NCBI GenBank assembly: GCA_038049695.1
Contig: CP142456.1
Coordinates: forward strand, 17,946,501-18,010,500
Source of the DNA: Cinnamomum chago
Taxonomy: Eukaryota > Streptophyta > Magnoliopsida > Laurales > Lauraceae
Direction: 5' to 3'
DNA length: 64,000 bases
The notes under the pieces are model-generated. The model did not search any database. It was not told the origin of the DNA and saw nothing but the letters and a program-made list of their open reading frames with translations. Positions within the stretch are counted from its first letter, which is position 1. Each line of letters begins with the position of its first letter. The position numbers and the translations under genes were made by a program. This document shows, piece by piece, positions 1 through 11,425 of this stretch.

Positions 1-1439
1 TTACAGTGTCATCAAGTAGTAAAGGACTATAGAGTCTAGATTATCGATCCCACGGAGAAAGGATGGAACAAGCAATGAATCCAATTTAAGTAGAATTAAA
101 CTAAAATATAGCTAATATAGAAATTGAAGTGAACAATTAAAACTACTAAAGTATGTGTGAAAAATGAAATTAAACTAATTGGAATGTGGAACAAAACTGA
201 AATAGCAACTAAACTACTCTAACTAACAATCTAAAATATGAAATTAATAAGATCTAACAAACTACACTAAACTAATGGATAAATAGTGGTGGAAATAAAA
301 GATTTAATATGAAGATGTGGTGTGAAATGTATAGGATTTTAAAACAAGTTGTATGAGATATAGATCTAACAATATAAAAGTGAAAATAACAAATTAATTA
401 CCAATTCAAATTAATAATAATAAAAATAAAAGATTAGGCAATCCAAAATCCACTAAGTATGTAATTAATTCAATCAATGCATGTTCTAATTCAACTCCCA
501 AATCTCTACAATCTAATTAGCAATCTCTTGCCTAATTGGATTGGATAATATAACAATGAAGATTAAAGTAAACAAAATAAAAGGCCAAGATCCTAGATCA
601 TCATTTAGCTACCCTAACAATAAATCATCAAAATCAAGTTACAAAATATCCAAGATAAGGGCTCTAGAGCATGCTATGTGAGAGAACTTAATCTAACTAC
701 AAAGTATCAATTGAGATTATCCCAACATCAAGTGTAGAGATCGAGCATGGGAAATGAGAGATTAGCACAATTAGATCTAAAATCTACTAATCAATCAAGG
801 CACAAGTAGGGAATTTAAACTAAAACATGCATATAATTGAACTAATCACATTACTTAGCTTCAAAAGGAGAGCCTAATCCAAGAGTTTTAGCCACTAAAC
901 ATCAAGAAAGAGCTCCAAATCTTCATTAATGATATTCAATTACACACTCTCTGTAAATTAGTTACAAAGAATCTCCTAATTACAATATAAAAGTAAAAAT
1001 AAAATTGCAAAAAGACTAACTTGCCAAAAGATCTGTTTTTTCTTCTCTACAAAAACATCCCAATTTATAGAAACATAGAAGACATTTGATTAGCTCATTT
1101 CCTTTCACAATGATTGCTTCTATTTGATTGGTTGCAACTTGAAGGCTTTTGATTGACTCATTTGCTTTCATATGGATTGCTTCAATTTGATTTGGAGGCT
1201 TTTCATTGGCTCTTTTGCTTTCACATGGTTTATACCCATAACCTGTTTCTTACCCACCCAAGCTCTAACCAATACACCAACCAATCCTTTGTCTTAAAAA
1301 AATGACTTCTTTTACCCTTAAAGTCTTCTCCTTTTATTTTGAAATTCTTCAACACTTCACCAAGATTTCATGTAACTTATTTATTCAAATCTTTTCTTGA
1401 TGCCTTGGGATACTAGCTAGAAGGTTGGGGTAGTCGCGG
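1..1439. other. AT-rich stretch without recognisable gene
   Basis: I see no credible coding region. The first 60 bases, read on the minus strand, resemble non-coding sequence found downstream of pol in some plant Ty3-gypsy (Tat/Athila-like) elements. That is a weak resemblance from memory. The rest is A/T-rich with short stop-bounded frames. Confidence 0.4.
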
Positions 1440-1447
1440 GGTCCACT

Positions 1448-2286
1448 CATGGGCGGCTCCACATTGTTCACAGTGGGGGTCAATTGACCCCACTGAGCTC
1501 TTAGAAAATATTTAAAAATAAATTTTTTATGTCAACTTATGGGAAGCTTTTGACCCCACTCAATATAAGAGTTTCACCCAACATTAGCTAACGTTACACT
1601 TTTTCTTTGTTGTTGTGGTGAACAAAAGTCACCATAAAATACCCACCGCCTAAGTTAATGGGCCAACTGTCTACCAAAAATTAAATAAAACTAATGGGCC
1701 TACATTGCTAATATGTGCTCTAGCAATGAGTTCTTAGAACTCAAAGAAATTTATGACAGTGCTAGAAAATTAGTGGAGACAAAGAAGGATATTATATATC
1801 AATTGATTTATTTGCTTTTAAAATTGGCGTTGATTTTACCAGCAGCGACTGCGATGGTAGAAAGTGCTTTTTCAGCAATGAAGTATGTAAATAAGAGGTT
1901 GCGTAACCTAGTAGGAGATCAATGGATGAATGACTGTTTGGTTACATATATTGAAAAAGATGTGGGATTAGTGTTGATAATGAATATATTATGCAACGAT
2001 TTCAACACATGAAAACTTGTTGAGGGCAGCTGTAGGAGTTTATGAATTTGGATTTTTCTTTTGGATTAAGAACAATTAGTAATAATGTATTAAAAAAATT
2101 TTAATTCAACATTATTTTTGTAGGATTATCGGAAATAAATTATTTGAGGATTTTATACTATACTTGTCGAATTATGGAAAGTAGATGACAAATGTAGATA
2201 AAGGGGAAAATAAATTTATTCGATTTGCGGAAGATAAGTCTTTTGTTGACCCCACTGATCGACTTGAATTCCTGGAGCCGCCTCTG
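1448..2286 (+). mobile_element. Non-autonomous hAT element
   Basis: The element is 839 bp. Its ends are imperfect terminal inverted repeats: CATGGGCGGCTCCA at the left and, read inward, CAGAGGCGGCTCCA at the right. It is flanked by a perfect 8-bp target duplication, ggtccact, at 1440-1447 and 2287-2294. Eight-base duplications and CAG-GGCGG-type ends are typical of hAT transposons. The only coding remnant is the transposase C-terminal dimerisation domain at 1713-2012, so the element is an internal deletion derivative that would depend on an enzyme from elsewhere. Confidence 0.9.
1713..2012 (+). pseudogene. hAT transposase C-terminal dimerisation domain remnant
   Basis: An open frame of 99 codons. 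Residues about 40-85 match the hAT C-terminal dimerisation domain as found in TTF-type/ZMYM-like transposases: LPAATAMVESAFSAMK, then KRLRN, then a WMNDCLVTYIEKDV tail. In an active element this domain pairs transposase subunits at the end of a protein of 600-800 residues. The BED or TTF zinc finger and the DDE catalytic core are absent between the inverted repeats. The first methionine is simply the first in the frame and need not be a real start. Confidence 0.85.
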
Positions 2287-2519
2287 GGTCCACTTACATA
2301 AGAGAAATTACATAAAATTGCACTATAAATAATTGGATTTATGCATGATAATCCGGTAATCCGTTAATGTGGTAGAAAGATAAAATCTCCGTATAAAGCA
2401 AATGATATGCATATGAGATGTCGATAAAATTTGGACTAAAGAGGGGTAAAATATGCAATATTTAACACTCATCAAGGATCATCTCATAACAAGTCTCGGA
2501 ACAAGCCCAAGCTACTACT

Positions 2520-5500
2520 TCTTCCACAACTACTACTCTAGCACCCTCTCCCCTCAATTCTGTTCCCAACAGTGGACTCTCCCTAGTGGTTGATCTCCCT
2601 TTTCAAAGTGAAAGCCAAACAGAAAACCAAAGGTAAAGGACCTTCCTCAGGTCCCAAGTCAAAGAATCCCCCTAGCTCTTCCTCCAAATCAGTTTCATAA
2701 TGGTCAAAGTTGTCTATTAGAATTGCAGGGGCATATGTAACACCCCTACAAAAATAATGGTTTCCCATCTCATTGCAGCTCACTCCCCTGACATCCTCTT
2801 CCTCTCCGAGCCTAAGTCTAACTTGGATTCCTTTAGTAATGGATCTTCTCCCTTTGGCCTATCCCCTTCCTTCTCCAACACAGAAAATTCTTTGTGGTGC
2901 CTTTGCAACCAAAGCTCTAACTTTCCTTTACCCTTCTAGACCAATCCTCCCAGCACATTTCCATTTTAGTCTCAGCTTCTCCCTCCTCTCCCCCCAGTAT
3001 TATCACAGGAGTCTATGGCTCTGCTGATTTCAGGCAAAGGAGGAGCCTCTGAGATTACCTAGTGAACAATCCCTTCCCCTCCATGCCTTGGTGTGTGATA
3101 GGCGATTTCAATGCCATTCTTTTAGCCAAAGAAAAACTAAGCCTTCGTCCTCATTCTTCCCTCTTGGTAAAGGAATTCAGTGAGATGGCCTTTACTGCTA
3201 GTTTGAGAGATCTGGGGTTCAGAGGCAACAACTTCACCTGGGCAAATAACAGGGAAGGCTAGGCTTTTGTGGCAGCTAGGCTTTATAGAGCCTTTTCTAA
3301 TTTCAATTGGCTAGACACATATGTGGATCCGTGGTGAACCGTCTCCCCCAAATTTCCTCAGACCACAGCCCTATTATCCTTAGCCACAGGCAATGCCTTT
3401 CCTTCAAAAATAGGCCATTCAGATTTGAGGAAAAATGGCTTTCTCACAACTCTTTCTCTATGGTAATGGAGGAAAGTTGGGCTTCTCCCTGCAATGGTTC
3501 TCCCCAGTTCATCTTGGCTTCCAAACTTAAGACTCTTAAGGTCAACATCAAGACATGGAGTAAAGATGTTTATGGTCACTTTAAGAACCACATAGCAGAG
3601 GCTAAATTCCAAGTTTTGGCAAAGGAAATGGCCTTCGAAGCTCAGCCCGGTGATTCCCTTCTCAGGGTCTGAACCAAGCCAAAGCCTCCGTTCATAACTG
3701 GCTTAATGCGGAGTCTACTCATGGTAAGCAGAGGGCAAAGGTCAAGTGGCTCCATGAAGGGGATAGAAATACTAAATTCTTCCATCTTTTGGCCAAGGTT
3801 AAAGGAATTCGCAACCGCATTGACAAGATCACGGTTGATGGGACTCTTTATGAAGATGATAACCAGATTAAAGACAAGGCAGCCTCCTTCTTCTCTAATC
3901 TTTTTCAAGTAGATTCGATCATTCATGAGTAAGATCTTTTCCTCTTGGCTGGTCTTTCAGTCTAAGAGGAGCAAAATTAGTTCCTTGTGGCAGCTCCTGA
4001 TCCTGAGGAAATTAGAAAGGCAATCTTCCACCTTAAGAGGAGTAGCTCTCTGGGGCCGAACGGGTTTCCTAGAGCCTTCTTCACGAGCTGCTGGCACATT
4101 GTGAGCAGAGAAGTGACAGATGTTGTCATCCCTCTCTTCTCTTCGGGTCATTACCTGAGAGAAACAAATGCCTTTTTTATCTCTCTTATCCCTAAGAAAT
4201 CTTCGCCAGAAACCTTCTCGGATTTTAGGTCTATCAGTTTCTTGAACTTTACATACAAAATCTCCCCCAAGATCCTAGCTTCAAGGGTCTATACCATTCT
4301 TCCTAATCTCATCTCCCACAGCCAAACTGCCTCTGTTAAAGGAAGAACTATTCATCATAATATGGCCTTACTTCATGAGCTTATCCAAAAGCAAAATACA
4401 AAGATAGGTAAAGGATCAGTTTGCCTAAAGCTGGACATTTTCAAGGCTTTTGACAAGCTCTAGTGGAATTTTCTCTTCGGTGCTCTATAGTTTTTCAACT
4501 TCTCTTCAGCTTGGATCAATCTGATCAGGGAAGTGATTTGTACTAGTAGAGGCTCGGTTCTAATCAACAACAGCCCACAGGGTTCTTCTCTTCTTCTTGC
4601 AGTATGCGCCAAGGGGACCCTTTGTTGCCTTACTTGTTTATCCTTGCAGAGGAGGTTCTAAGTCTTCACATAGAGCAGCTCAGGTCTCCAGGGAAAATAG
4701 TGCCAATATCTCCAGTTCCTTCTACTCCTTGTCACGTACTCTACGCTGACGACATCCTATTTTTCCTAAAAGCTTATAAGCCAGGGTTGCGTCACTTACA
4801 AGAGCTACTTTCTAAATATCAAGCCTCTTCTGGTCAGTGCTTCAACCTCTTGAAGAGCAACCTATATCTAGGGCAATGCTTTGCTAGAAGAGCCCAAATG
4901 ATTTCAGAGCTTCTCCCTATCACCCAGGCTTCTCTTCCTTCTGTTTATCTAGGAGTCCCTATCTTCACTAGTACCTCAAGACACTATCACTTCAATCAAC
5001 TTTTGGATTCTATTAGAGCCATGCTAGATGGCCGGAAGGCCAAATGCCTTTCCTTTACTGGGAGGCTGATAATGGTCAAGCATGTGCTCTCCTCTAACCT
5101 TCTTCACATCTCCCTTGTTATCCCCATCCCAAGCAAAACCTGTCTGCAGATTGAAAGACTCATGTGTAACTTTCTGTGGTCCTCTAGCTCTGAAAAATAG
5201 AAGACTAATATGGTGAATTGGGAAAAGGTATGTGTGCCTAAAGCTGAGGGAGGCCTTGGTATGGGAAGGGTGAAGGAGTTCGACAGTGCTTGTTTGTTGA
5301 AGCTTGGCTGGTCTGCTACAACATCTTACTCTCTCTGGGCATCTTGGTTTCGTGGCAGGTACTTTAGGCCTTCTCCTATTTGGTTCTCCAGAAACACCAA
5401 GGCTGGGTCCTGCATTTTGAAAAGGATCAGATCCTTGGCAAATTTTTTGCAGCTTGGTAGTCGTTGGGTGCTGGGGAACGGCCACTCCATCCTGCTGTGG

Positions 5501-6650
5501 GAAGATGGATTGATCAAGTTCTCATTGCTCAAAGATTCCCCCTCCTTCATTTTTCTAGCAATGATTGGGTGGTGGACCTCATTCAGGGCAATTCTTGGTT
5601 CATCCCAGCTAGTATTCCGACAGAGGTTCAGAGCTACCTCCTTCAGCAGACCAATCTCATTCCTCTCTCTGGTTCTTCTGCTCCAGATAAACTATCCAAG
5701 ATAGGAGCTGCTTCAAGGGATCTTACTCTTAAACTAGCCTGGGACACTTTGAGGTCTAGAGGAGCAGCTGTTGAATGGGATGGGTTAGTGTGAAACAAAT
5801 TCATTAACCCTAGGCTTTCCGCTCCAGCTGGAGTCTTCTTCTATGGAAAACGCCTATAGACTATTGGGCTATGCAAAAAGGGATTTCTATGGCTTCAGAT
5901 CCCCACCTCTTCTTCTCCTGGTCTTTATCTCAGCAACTCTGGTAATGGCTTCTCAGCCTAGATGGCTCGCCCCCAGCTCCCCCTCTCTCTGCCTCTTCAG
6001 TCTGGACAGCTCTAGTCAAGGGCGTAGATGGACTTGGTAGAAAATCTGCAGCAGCAATCTTCTTCCAAACCATCTACATTCTCTAGTTCTTACGCAATGA
6101 AGCCAAGCACCGCAGCATTAGGCCTTCCCTGAAGAAGGCGCAATTGGTTTTCTATGATAGTTGCAGTGGTATGTTCTACTCTTATTCAGGTAAGACAATC
6201 CCTTCTCATCCAATTTCAAGGTCCTTGGGGTGGGGAGACTAGCTTTCCTCTACCCTCTTACTCCCCCTTCTTTGCTGGTTGGCTCCTTCAAGCTTTGCTT
6301 TTGGCTATTTGGAAGGGGCCAATCGAGGTAGGGCATGTTGAAGTAGCAACTGATTCTCTGTTTCTGGCAGCTGGGGTCTTTCTTTTGGCAGTTGGGCGAT
6401 CTCTTCGCCCCCATTGCCCGGGTTTGTTTCAGTTGGGTGGAGATGTCACTCTTGTTTTGTTTCTTAATGGGTCTGCTCGGTCTACTTCTTTTTTGTAGGG
6501 TTTTGGGTTGTTCCCCCTCTTCAGGGGAGTCCAGTCTCCTTTTTTGGCTTTCTTTTCTCTGGTGTATTCTTCTTTCTCCTTTTTTCTAGGGGCTTTAGCC
6601 CTTTTCCTTAATACAAATTTACCAATTAGCAAAAATATATATATATATAT
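2520..6650 (+). mobile_element. L1-clade LINE, decayed but near full length
   Basis: A plus-strand non-LTR retrotransposon. Parts in order: apurinic endonuclease (about 2700-3400, with a catalytic SDH motif near 3358 and a PDILFLSEPK-type strand near 2790); reverse transcriptase (about 3990-5200, YADD near 4742); a zf-RVT zinc-binding region (about 5700-5880, LAWDTLRSRG); and a possible RNase H-like remnant (about 6300-6400). This order is that of plant L1 elements. Frames change several times and in-frame stops are common, so it is inactive. The 3' UTR ends in an AT-dinucleotide tail at 6631-6652. I found no clear target-site duplication, and the 5' edge is approximate. Confidence 0.85.
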
Positions 6651-6652
6651 AT

Positions 6653-7804
6653 TACCCTTCACTGAAATAAAACTCTCTTTCAGTTCCTCTATATTCTCCT
6701 CCCTTTCTTCATTGATGTCCATTGCCCTCACAGTGATCAATTGTATGTAGTGGTTGCTAGAACCATGTCATTGCTTTAAACGAAGGACGATTTGGGTTTT
6801 TTTTTTAAATAGAGACAAAAGGTCTTAAAAAAAATACCTTTAAATGGTCAGATGTCCTTAATTGAAAACTTACTCGAAAACTTAAGGACTAATTTGGAAA
6901 GTCTTGAAGATTATGTCCTTTTTTGAAATCTCCAAGTTCAAGGGAAAAAATTATCTTTTTTAATCTCTAGGAAGAATTTATTTGAGTCTCTCTTTAAGGA
7001 TAAAACTGTCAAAAAAATAATAATTAAGAGCCTAATTAATTTTGTTCAATGTTTAATTTTTGGTATGGGCTTTGGGCTTTCTGTCACTTAATCCAAGCCC
7101 GACCCAATTACTAAATGGGCCCTAATCACATATATAAGCCTGGCCCAACGTGGGTTGGGCCTGGTGGGGCTCGCCTTGCCCATGAGACCCATTGGTGAAA
7201 TACAAGAACACTAGGTCCTCTAGAATGGAGGATGGGTTGGACGTAATGGGTCCCATGTATATGGAGATCACAAAAGGTTAGCTAGGTCAGTGAGCTAATT
7301 ACTTAAAGTGGATCCTATTGGTGAAAACAAGATGTGCATAATAATCAACTAGTGGGTCCCAGACAAATGGTTGTGTGGGCGGATGGTGGCATCCTTAATT
7401 CATCTCTAGTTCTGTATAACAGGTCATTGGTCAAATTTCATCTAATGTTCCCATGTAGATAAGATAAGGTGGATATGATCTCATATCTAGCAAGTTTCAT
7501 CAGTTAATTAGATGGGTGTACATGGGTTGATTACATCAAGTAGTTCTCACTTGGATGGGTGCACGAGCTCAAGCAAGTGGTGTAGAAATAAAACAACAAG
7601 ATGAGTTAGATGTAGTGGGCCCCACATAAGATAGGATGGTGGAATTATTATTCATTCATAGGCTCACATATATCGAGCAGGCATCCCGATGTTTAATCCT
7701 GAGTTTTTGTCAAACATATTATATTTAGGTTTTAGATCTTGAATGATAATTCCTACTGCTCATATGTCTTAGAGAAGAGGGCGTTAGCCTCTTTTGTGCA
7801 AGAA

Positions 7805-7806
<2 letters not shown>
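6653..7806. other. Intergenic stretch, nothing recognised
   Basis: No coding region, RNA gene or element end that I can support. The region 6780-6980 is A/T-rich with mononucleotide runs. Confidence 0.5.

Positions 7807-7882
<76 letters not shown>
7807..7882. repeat. (GA)n microsatellite
   Basis: An almost pure GA dinucleotide run of about 75 bp. It lies roughly 400 bp beyond the stop codon of the minus-strand peptide gene. Confidence 0.97.
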
Positions 7883-7884
<2 letters not shown>

Positions 7885-8284
7885 ATATATACACGTATCA
7901 ACGTATATAGTCATTTAAGCAACATCCCACGAAGACCATGAAGACCATGAAGTCACAACAATATTACAAGAAGGACAAGCTAAACGAAGAACTTGTTGGG
8001 GTGCAACCGTGCAATCTATACATGATGGCAGCTACCTGACAAACAGTCTAGATCACCAGACATAAGGATTGCAACTTATCTCCCCTCTACTCATAAAACA
8101 TCACAAACTATTACTGCTGGCTTAGTATCAACCGACCCTTAAACTGAAATCAACATCGATAGGCTATAAATTTAACCCAAGTACTACCAGCGTTTGCCTA
8201 TTTATATCAAGCAGTATGAAATTTAACATAGCAAGAACAGAAACCTGGAAACAAAACAGCAGTACTGCTAATGCATGATCAAAG
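7883..8284. other. 3' flank of the secreted-peptide gene
   Basis: This stretch lies downstream of the minus-strand peptide gene and should include its 3' UTR. I did not find an unambiguous AATAAA signal. The minus-strand open frame across 8164-8490 is a shadow of the peptide gene in another frame. Confidence 0.4.
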
Positions 8285-8560
8285 CTAGGGGATGGAAACG
8301 AAAGTACGTCCTCCTGGCTTCCTCCTTGTTTTGCTATGGCAGTCACCGCCACCATTACGGGGGACGTACGTGCATGGGGAGTGTTCTGAAGGAGGCACGG
8401 GCTCTTTGGAAAGTGACTCGAACAGAGACGAGTCTTTCTGCAGCAACCAATCCCTTTCGAGAGGCCTCCATGCGTAGAGAGGTTCCACATAATTCATGAT
8501 CATCAACATGAAAATGATGGCAGTTGTTATTTTGAAGAGATCATTGTGGCATGCGCCCAT
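8285..8560 (-). CDS. Secreted peptide precursor, CTNIP/SCREW-like phytocytokine
   Basis: A single-exon gene of 91 residues. Residues 1-30 form an N-terminal hydrophobic signal peptide (core TTAIIFMLMIMNYV, likely cut after PLYA). An RPLERDWLL block follows at about 32-40, then an FESLSKEPVPPS block and a C-terminal cysteine pair, SPCTYVPRNGGGDC, with a basic tail. Signal peptide, RPL block, SL-K-PVPPS, then C-T-x-(I/V)-P with a second cysteine is the plan of CTNIP (SCREW) peptides. In Arabidopsis these are sensed by the receptor kinase HSL3/NUT and act in immunity and water loss. Here the motif reads CTYVP rather than CTNIP. I chose the ATG at 8560. The frame stays open a few codons further but has no ATG there. 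No upstream ATG lies in the predicted leader. Family assignment is from memory of the motif. Confidence 0.68.
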   Translation of the reverse strand: MGACHNDLFKITTAIIFMLMIMNYVEPLYAWRPLERDWLLQKDSSLFESLSKEPVPPSEHSPCTYVPRNGGGDCHSKTRRKPGGRTFVSIP

Positions 8561-8817
8561 CTTCAAAATATAAGTAATGGGTCTTTCCCTCCTCCTCCTC
8601 CTCAGGTTTCTAGAGTAATTATAGATTACAAGGAACGAATGGTAAAGGATGATAGCTAGGACTTTTTTCTTTTCTTTTCTTTCTTTTGAAAGCTAATGAT
8701 ATAAGCAAATATTTCCCGTTTGATTACAGATAGATGGGAGATGAGAATAAGAGGGGATAGCTAGTGGGCCTGTGAGAGAGAAGCTTGCTTAATGGAAGTG
8801 GAGAGAATGTAGGAAGT

Positions 8818-8825
8818 CTTTTATA
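8818..8825 (-). promoter_or_regulatory. TATA box of the peptide gene
   Basis: On the minus strand this reads TATAAAAG, a strong plant TATA box, about 258 bp upstream of the ATG. It predicts transcription starting near 8790 and a leader of about 230 nt. I find no ATG on the minus strand between 8790 and 8561, so translation should begin at 8560. Confidence 0.6.
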
Positions 8826-8881
8826 GCCCATCCGTGGAAGAGTAGAGATAGAGAGAGACAAGGGGGTAGGGTAGGTTATTG

Positions 8882-9004
8882 TTGACATCTCTCGTACGTC
8901 AATGTCCAATGGTCGTGTTTTATGATACTGATTCTCTGAGGGGCCTAGAACGAGGATATTCCTCGCATTGTGCGAGGTGGAAGGAGTCTCTTGAGCTCCA
9001 CGTG
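8882..9004 (-). promoter_or_regulatory. Upstream motif cluster: W-box cores, CCAAT, G-box/ABRE
   Basis: Upstream of the TATA box are two TTGAC W-box cores in opposite orientation (8882-8886 and 8898-8902), a CCAAT motif near 8906 and a palindromic G-box CACGTG at 8999-9004. On the minus strand the G-box sits inside ACACGTGG, an abscisic-acid response type. W-boxes bind WRKY factors and G-box/ABRE motifs bind bZIP factors. This set would suit a stress-induced peptide, but such short motifs also occur by chance. Confidence 0.4.
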
Positions 9005-9559
9005 TAACGTGGAGTCCTGCTTCGCACCAGGCAGGGCATGCGGGGTTCCGTGGTCACGTTTCATGTTCAATCTCATATATTACTCACGGATTCTTAAGGA
9101 AAAAAAAAACTCATGTTAATTGTGAAAATTTTAGAATTCGGGCCATTGAAAAATCTCTATTTTTTAAGTTTTCGAGTACTCTCTATTTTTTAAGTTTTCG
9201 AGTACTCTTAAATCCATCCAAAGGATTTGACAATCTTCATTTTTACAGATTTAAGTAAAGTCGATTTTTCTAAGCTATGTGCATTAATACACACTGATAT
9301 CAACATCAATTCTTCAATTATATAAACTCTCAATTTAGAATGAGATAATTAGCGAAATGTCCTTCATATAGGACTTGTAAGGCCTCTTGTCCATCAATTT
9401 TTCCTCTAAGGCCTGTAGTCCATGTAACTTGGACATATTTCGGTGAAAGGTCCCTAGACACACCACCTCATACGTTTTAATGACTGATTTGCCCTTTTAA
9501 CTGATTAGGCATAAAATTTTAAAATTTTAAATTTTAAATCTTCCATTCTCCCTCTTTTT

Positions 9560-10200
9560 CTTCTTCAATTCGGACATGGAGAGAGCCTAGGGTTTCCAAG
9601 ATTGGATTGTGCTGCGTTTGCGATCGACGGATTGGATCAAGGTTTTTTTATCCGGACTTTTGCACGTGGATCTTTGTTGCAAGAACAGGAGAGAGATCGG
9701 CTTCGATCTCGAGAGGGCCACACTGATCGGATTTGTGCAGAAATCCGAAGTTGCTGACGCTCGGCAGACAAGTATGGAATCGATTTTGAAGGCTGCAGAA
9801 GACTGGAGTAGATCTGGTGTCCATCGCCATCGCTGGAGAGGGGTTCTTGATTCTGGACTGCAAACCGGATTTAAAGCACAGAGGGCTGCCATTATCGCTG
9901 CCATCGTCACCGAAACCGGAAAAGAACAGAGAAAATTCTTGGGTTTGCCGCACTTCCCTTGGCTGGAGAAGGAGAGGACCGTCGTGCCGATCATCGCCGG
10001 AGACTCCGTCGTCCACTGCCGCAGCTGTTGCGTCGTGGTCGGAGAAGGAAGGAGCAGCGTTTTCATCGTTTCTGGTTACGAAACCTAAGGAAGAAGAACC
10101 AATTCTGTTTAGGGAAGAAGTCCGATTTGGGTTTGGTTCCGGGTTTTGTTCGGGTCGGTTTGGGCTGGTTGGTTCCAAGTCAGGTTCGACCTGGCCCATT
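9560..10200. other. GC-rich, coding-like cargo inside the Mutator-like element
   Basis: Composition changes sharply from the AT-rich surroundings. Long open frames overlap on both strands (plus 9609-10088, 159 codons; minus 9648-10199, 183 codons). I recognise neither product. Frames open on both strands are expected in GC-rich DNA with few TA-containing codons, so I do not call a gene. A captured exon or 5' UTR fragment of a host gene is the likeliest explanation. Confidence 0.4.
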
Positions 10201-10209
10201 CCAGAAGTC

Positions 10210-11110
10210 CATCCCCATTCTAGTAAAAGTCAAATTTATTTGAGTTCTGTATTTTTTGTCAAATTTATTTGAGTTTTGAACAAATTTATCTGAGTTTTTG
10301 GCTATTTAACTGACTTCTAGAACAAATTTGTTTGAGTTCTGGACAAATCTATTTTGAGTTTTTGGCTATTTATCTGACTTCTGGAACAAATTTATCTGAG
10401 TTATGGACAAATCTATTTGAGTTTTTGGCTATTTATCTGACTTCTTGAACAAATTTAACTGAGCTCTGGATAAATTTATCTAAGTTTTGGAAAAAATCTA
10501 TCTGAGTTATAAACAAATCTATCTGCGTTTTTTGTAAATTTATTTGAGTTTTAGAAAAATATAGGTTAGTTTCTGACAAATTTATCTCCATTTTAAAAAA
10601 AAATTATCTGAGTTTTTGAACGAATCTTTCTGTGTTTTAGGCAAATTCATTTGTATTTTCTTAGATCTATTTATGTTTTTGAAATTTATTTGTGTCTTTT
10701 GAAATTTATTTGTATGTTTTGAAATAAATTTAACTGAGTTTTTTGCAACATTGTTCGCTAATTTGGAAAATTGGGTTATCTTAGTTTTGGAAAATGTATT
10801 TGCGTTTTTTTTAAATTTATTTGCGTTTTTTAATTTTATTTACATCTTTTGAAATTTATTTGAGTCTTTTAAAATTTATTGATATTTTTTTGAAATTTAT
10901 TTGGATCTTTTGAAATTTGTTTTGGATCTTTTGAAATTGATTTTCATCTTTTGAAATTTATTTATATCTTTTAAAATTTATTTGTGTCCTTTTAAATTTA
11001 TCGGCGTTCTTTTGAAATTTATTACTTTTTTTGAAATTTATTTGCGTTTTTTTTTAAATTTAGTTGCATTATTTTGAAATTTATTTGTGTATTTTTTTAA
11101 TTTATTTGAA
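10210..11110. repeat. AT-rich minisatellite with TTTATTTGAGTTTT-like core
   Basis: A degenerate array. Between about 10268 and 10470 roughly 64-bp units recur three times, each with a 'ttggctattta' segment followed by 'tgacttct' and 'gaacaaattt'. Beyond that the array degrades to 17-25 bp units around 'gaaatttatttg'. It lies wholly inside the Mutator-like element. Confidence 0.8.
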
Positions 11111-11425
11111 AATCTCATTAATGAGATTCCATTAATCGTGACCCATTAAATGATTGTTGACTATTATTAATAGGATATCCCACCAATCATGGGATATGAT
11201 TTAAAGAAAGGGTAAATTAGACATATCATGTATAGGGACCTTTGGCTACACGACTTTTTTTTGTAGACTATTTGCAACAAAGTCATACTTTGAGGGACCT
11301 CTCACCGAATCCCCCATTTAGAATCCCTGCTTTAGGGGCAATAAGGAATGTAGTACTAAAAAATATGTGGATTCTTCATAGATTTCTTGTCTATTAATTA
11401 CCAAACGAGCCTTGAGTGTCTCACC

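Larger units (their letters stand above)
9342..11315. mobile_element. Mutator-like element with GC-rich cargo (Pack-MULE candidate)
   Basis: The element is 1974 bp with a perfect 9-bp duplication, atttagaat, at 9333-9341 and 11316-11324, the length typical of Mutator. The ends are long, diverged inverted repeats of roughly 110-160 bp. Matching blocks include a GGTGA(A/G)AGGTCCCT stretch (9442-9455 against the complement of 11293-11306) and a second AAAGGTCCCTA block. No transposase is visible. Between the ends lie a GC-rich, coding-like segment (about 9560-10200) and an AT-rich minisatellite (about 10210-11110). The layout fits a non-autonomous MULE that captured host sequence. Capture itself is inferred. 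Confidence 0.75.

Noticed and set aside
8164-8490. 108-codon minus-strand frame overlapping the peptide gene
   Set aside because: It runs in another frame over the peptide gene, lacks a signal peptide or known motif, and covers the presumed 3' UTR.
8561-8566. Longer start for the peptide gene two codons upstream
   Set aside because: The codon there is TTG. The first ATG in frame is at 8560.
9648-10199. 183-codon minus-strand frame and 159-codon plus-strand frame as host genes
   Set aside because: They overlap each other inside a Mutator-like element, and neither shows a recognisable domain. Frames open on both strands fit GC-rich cargo.
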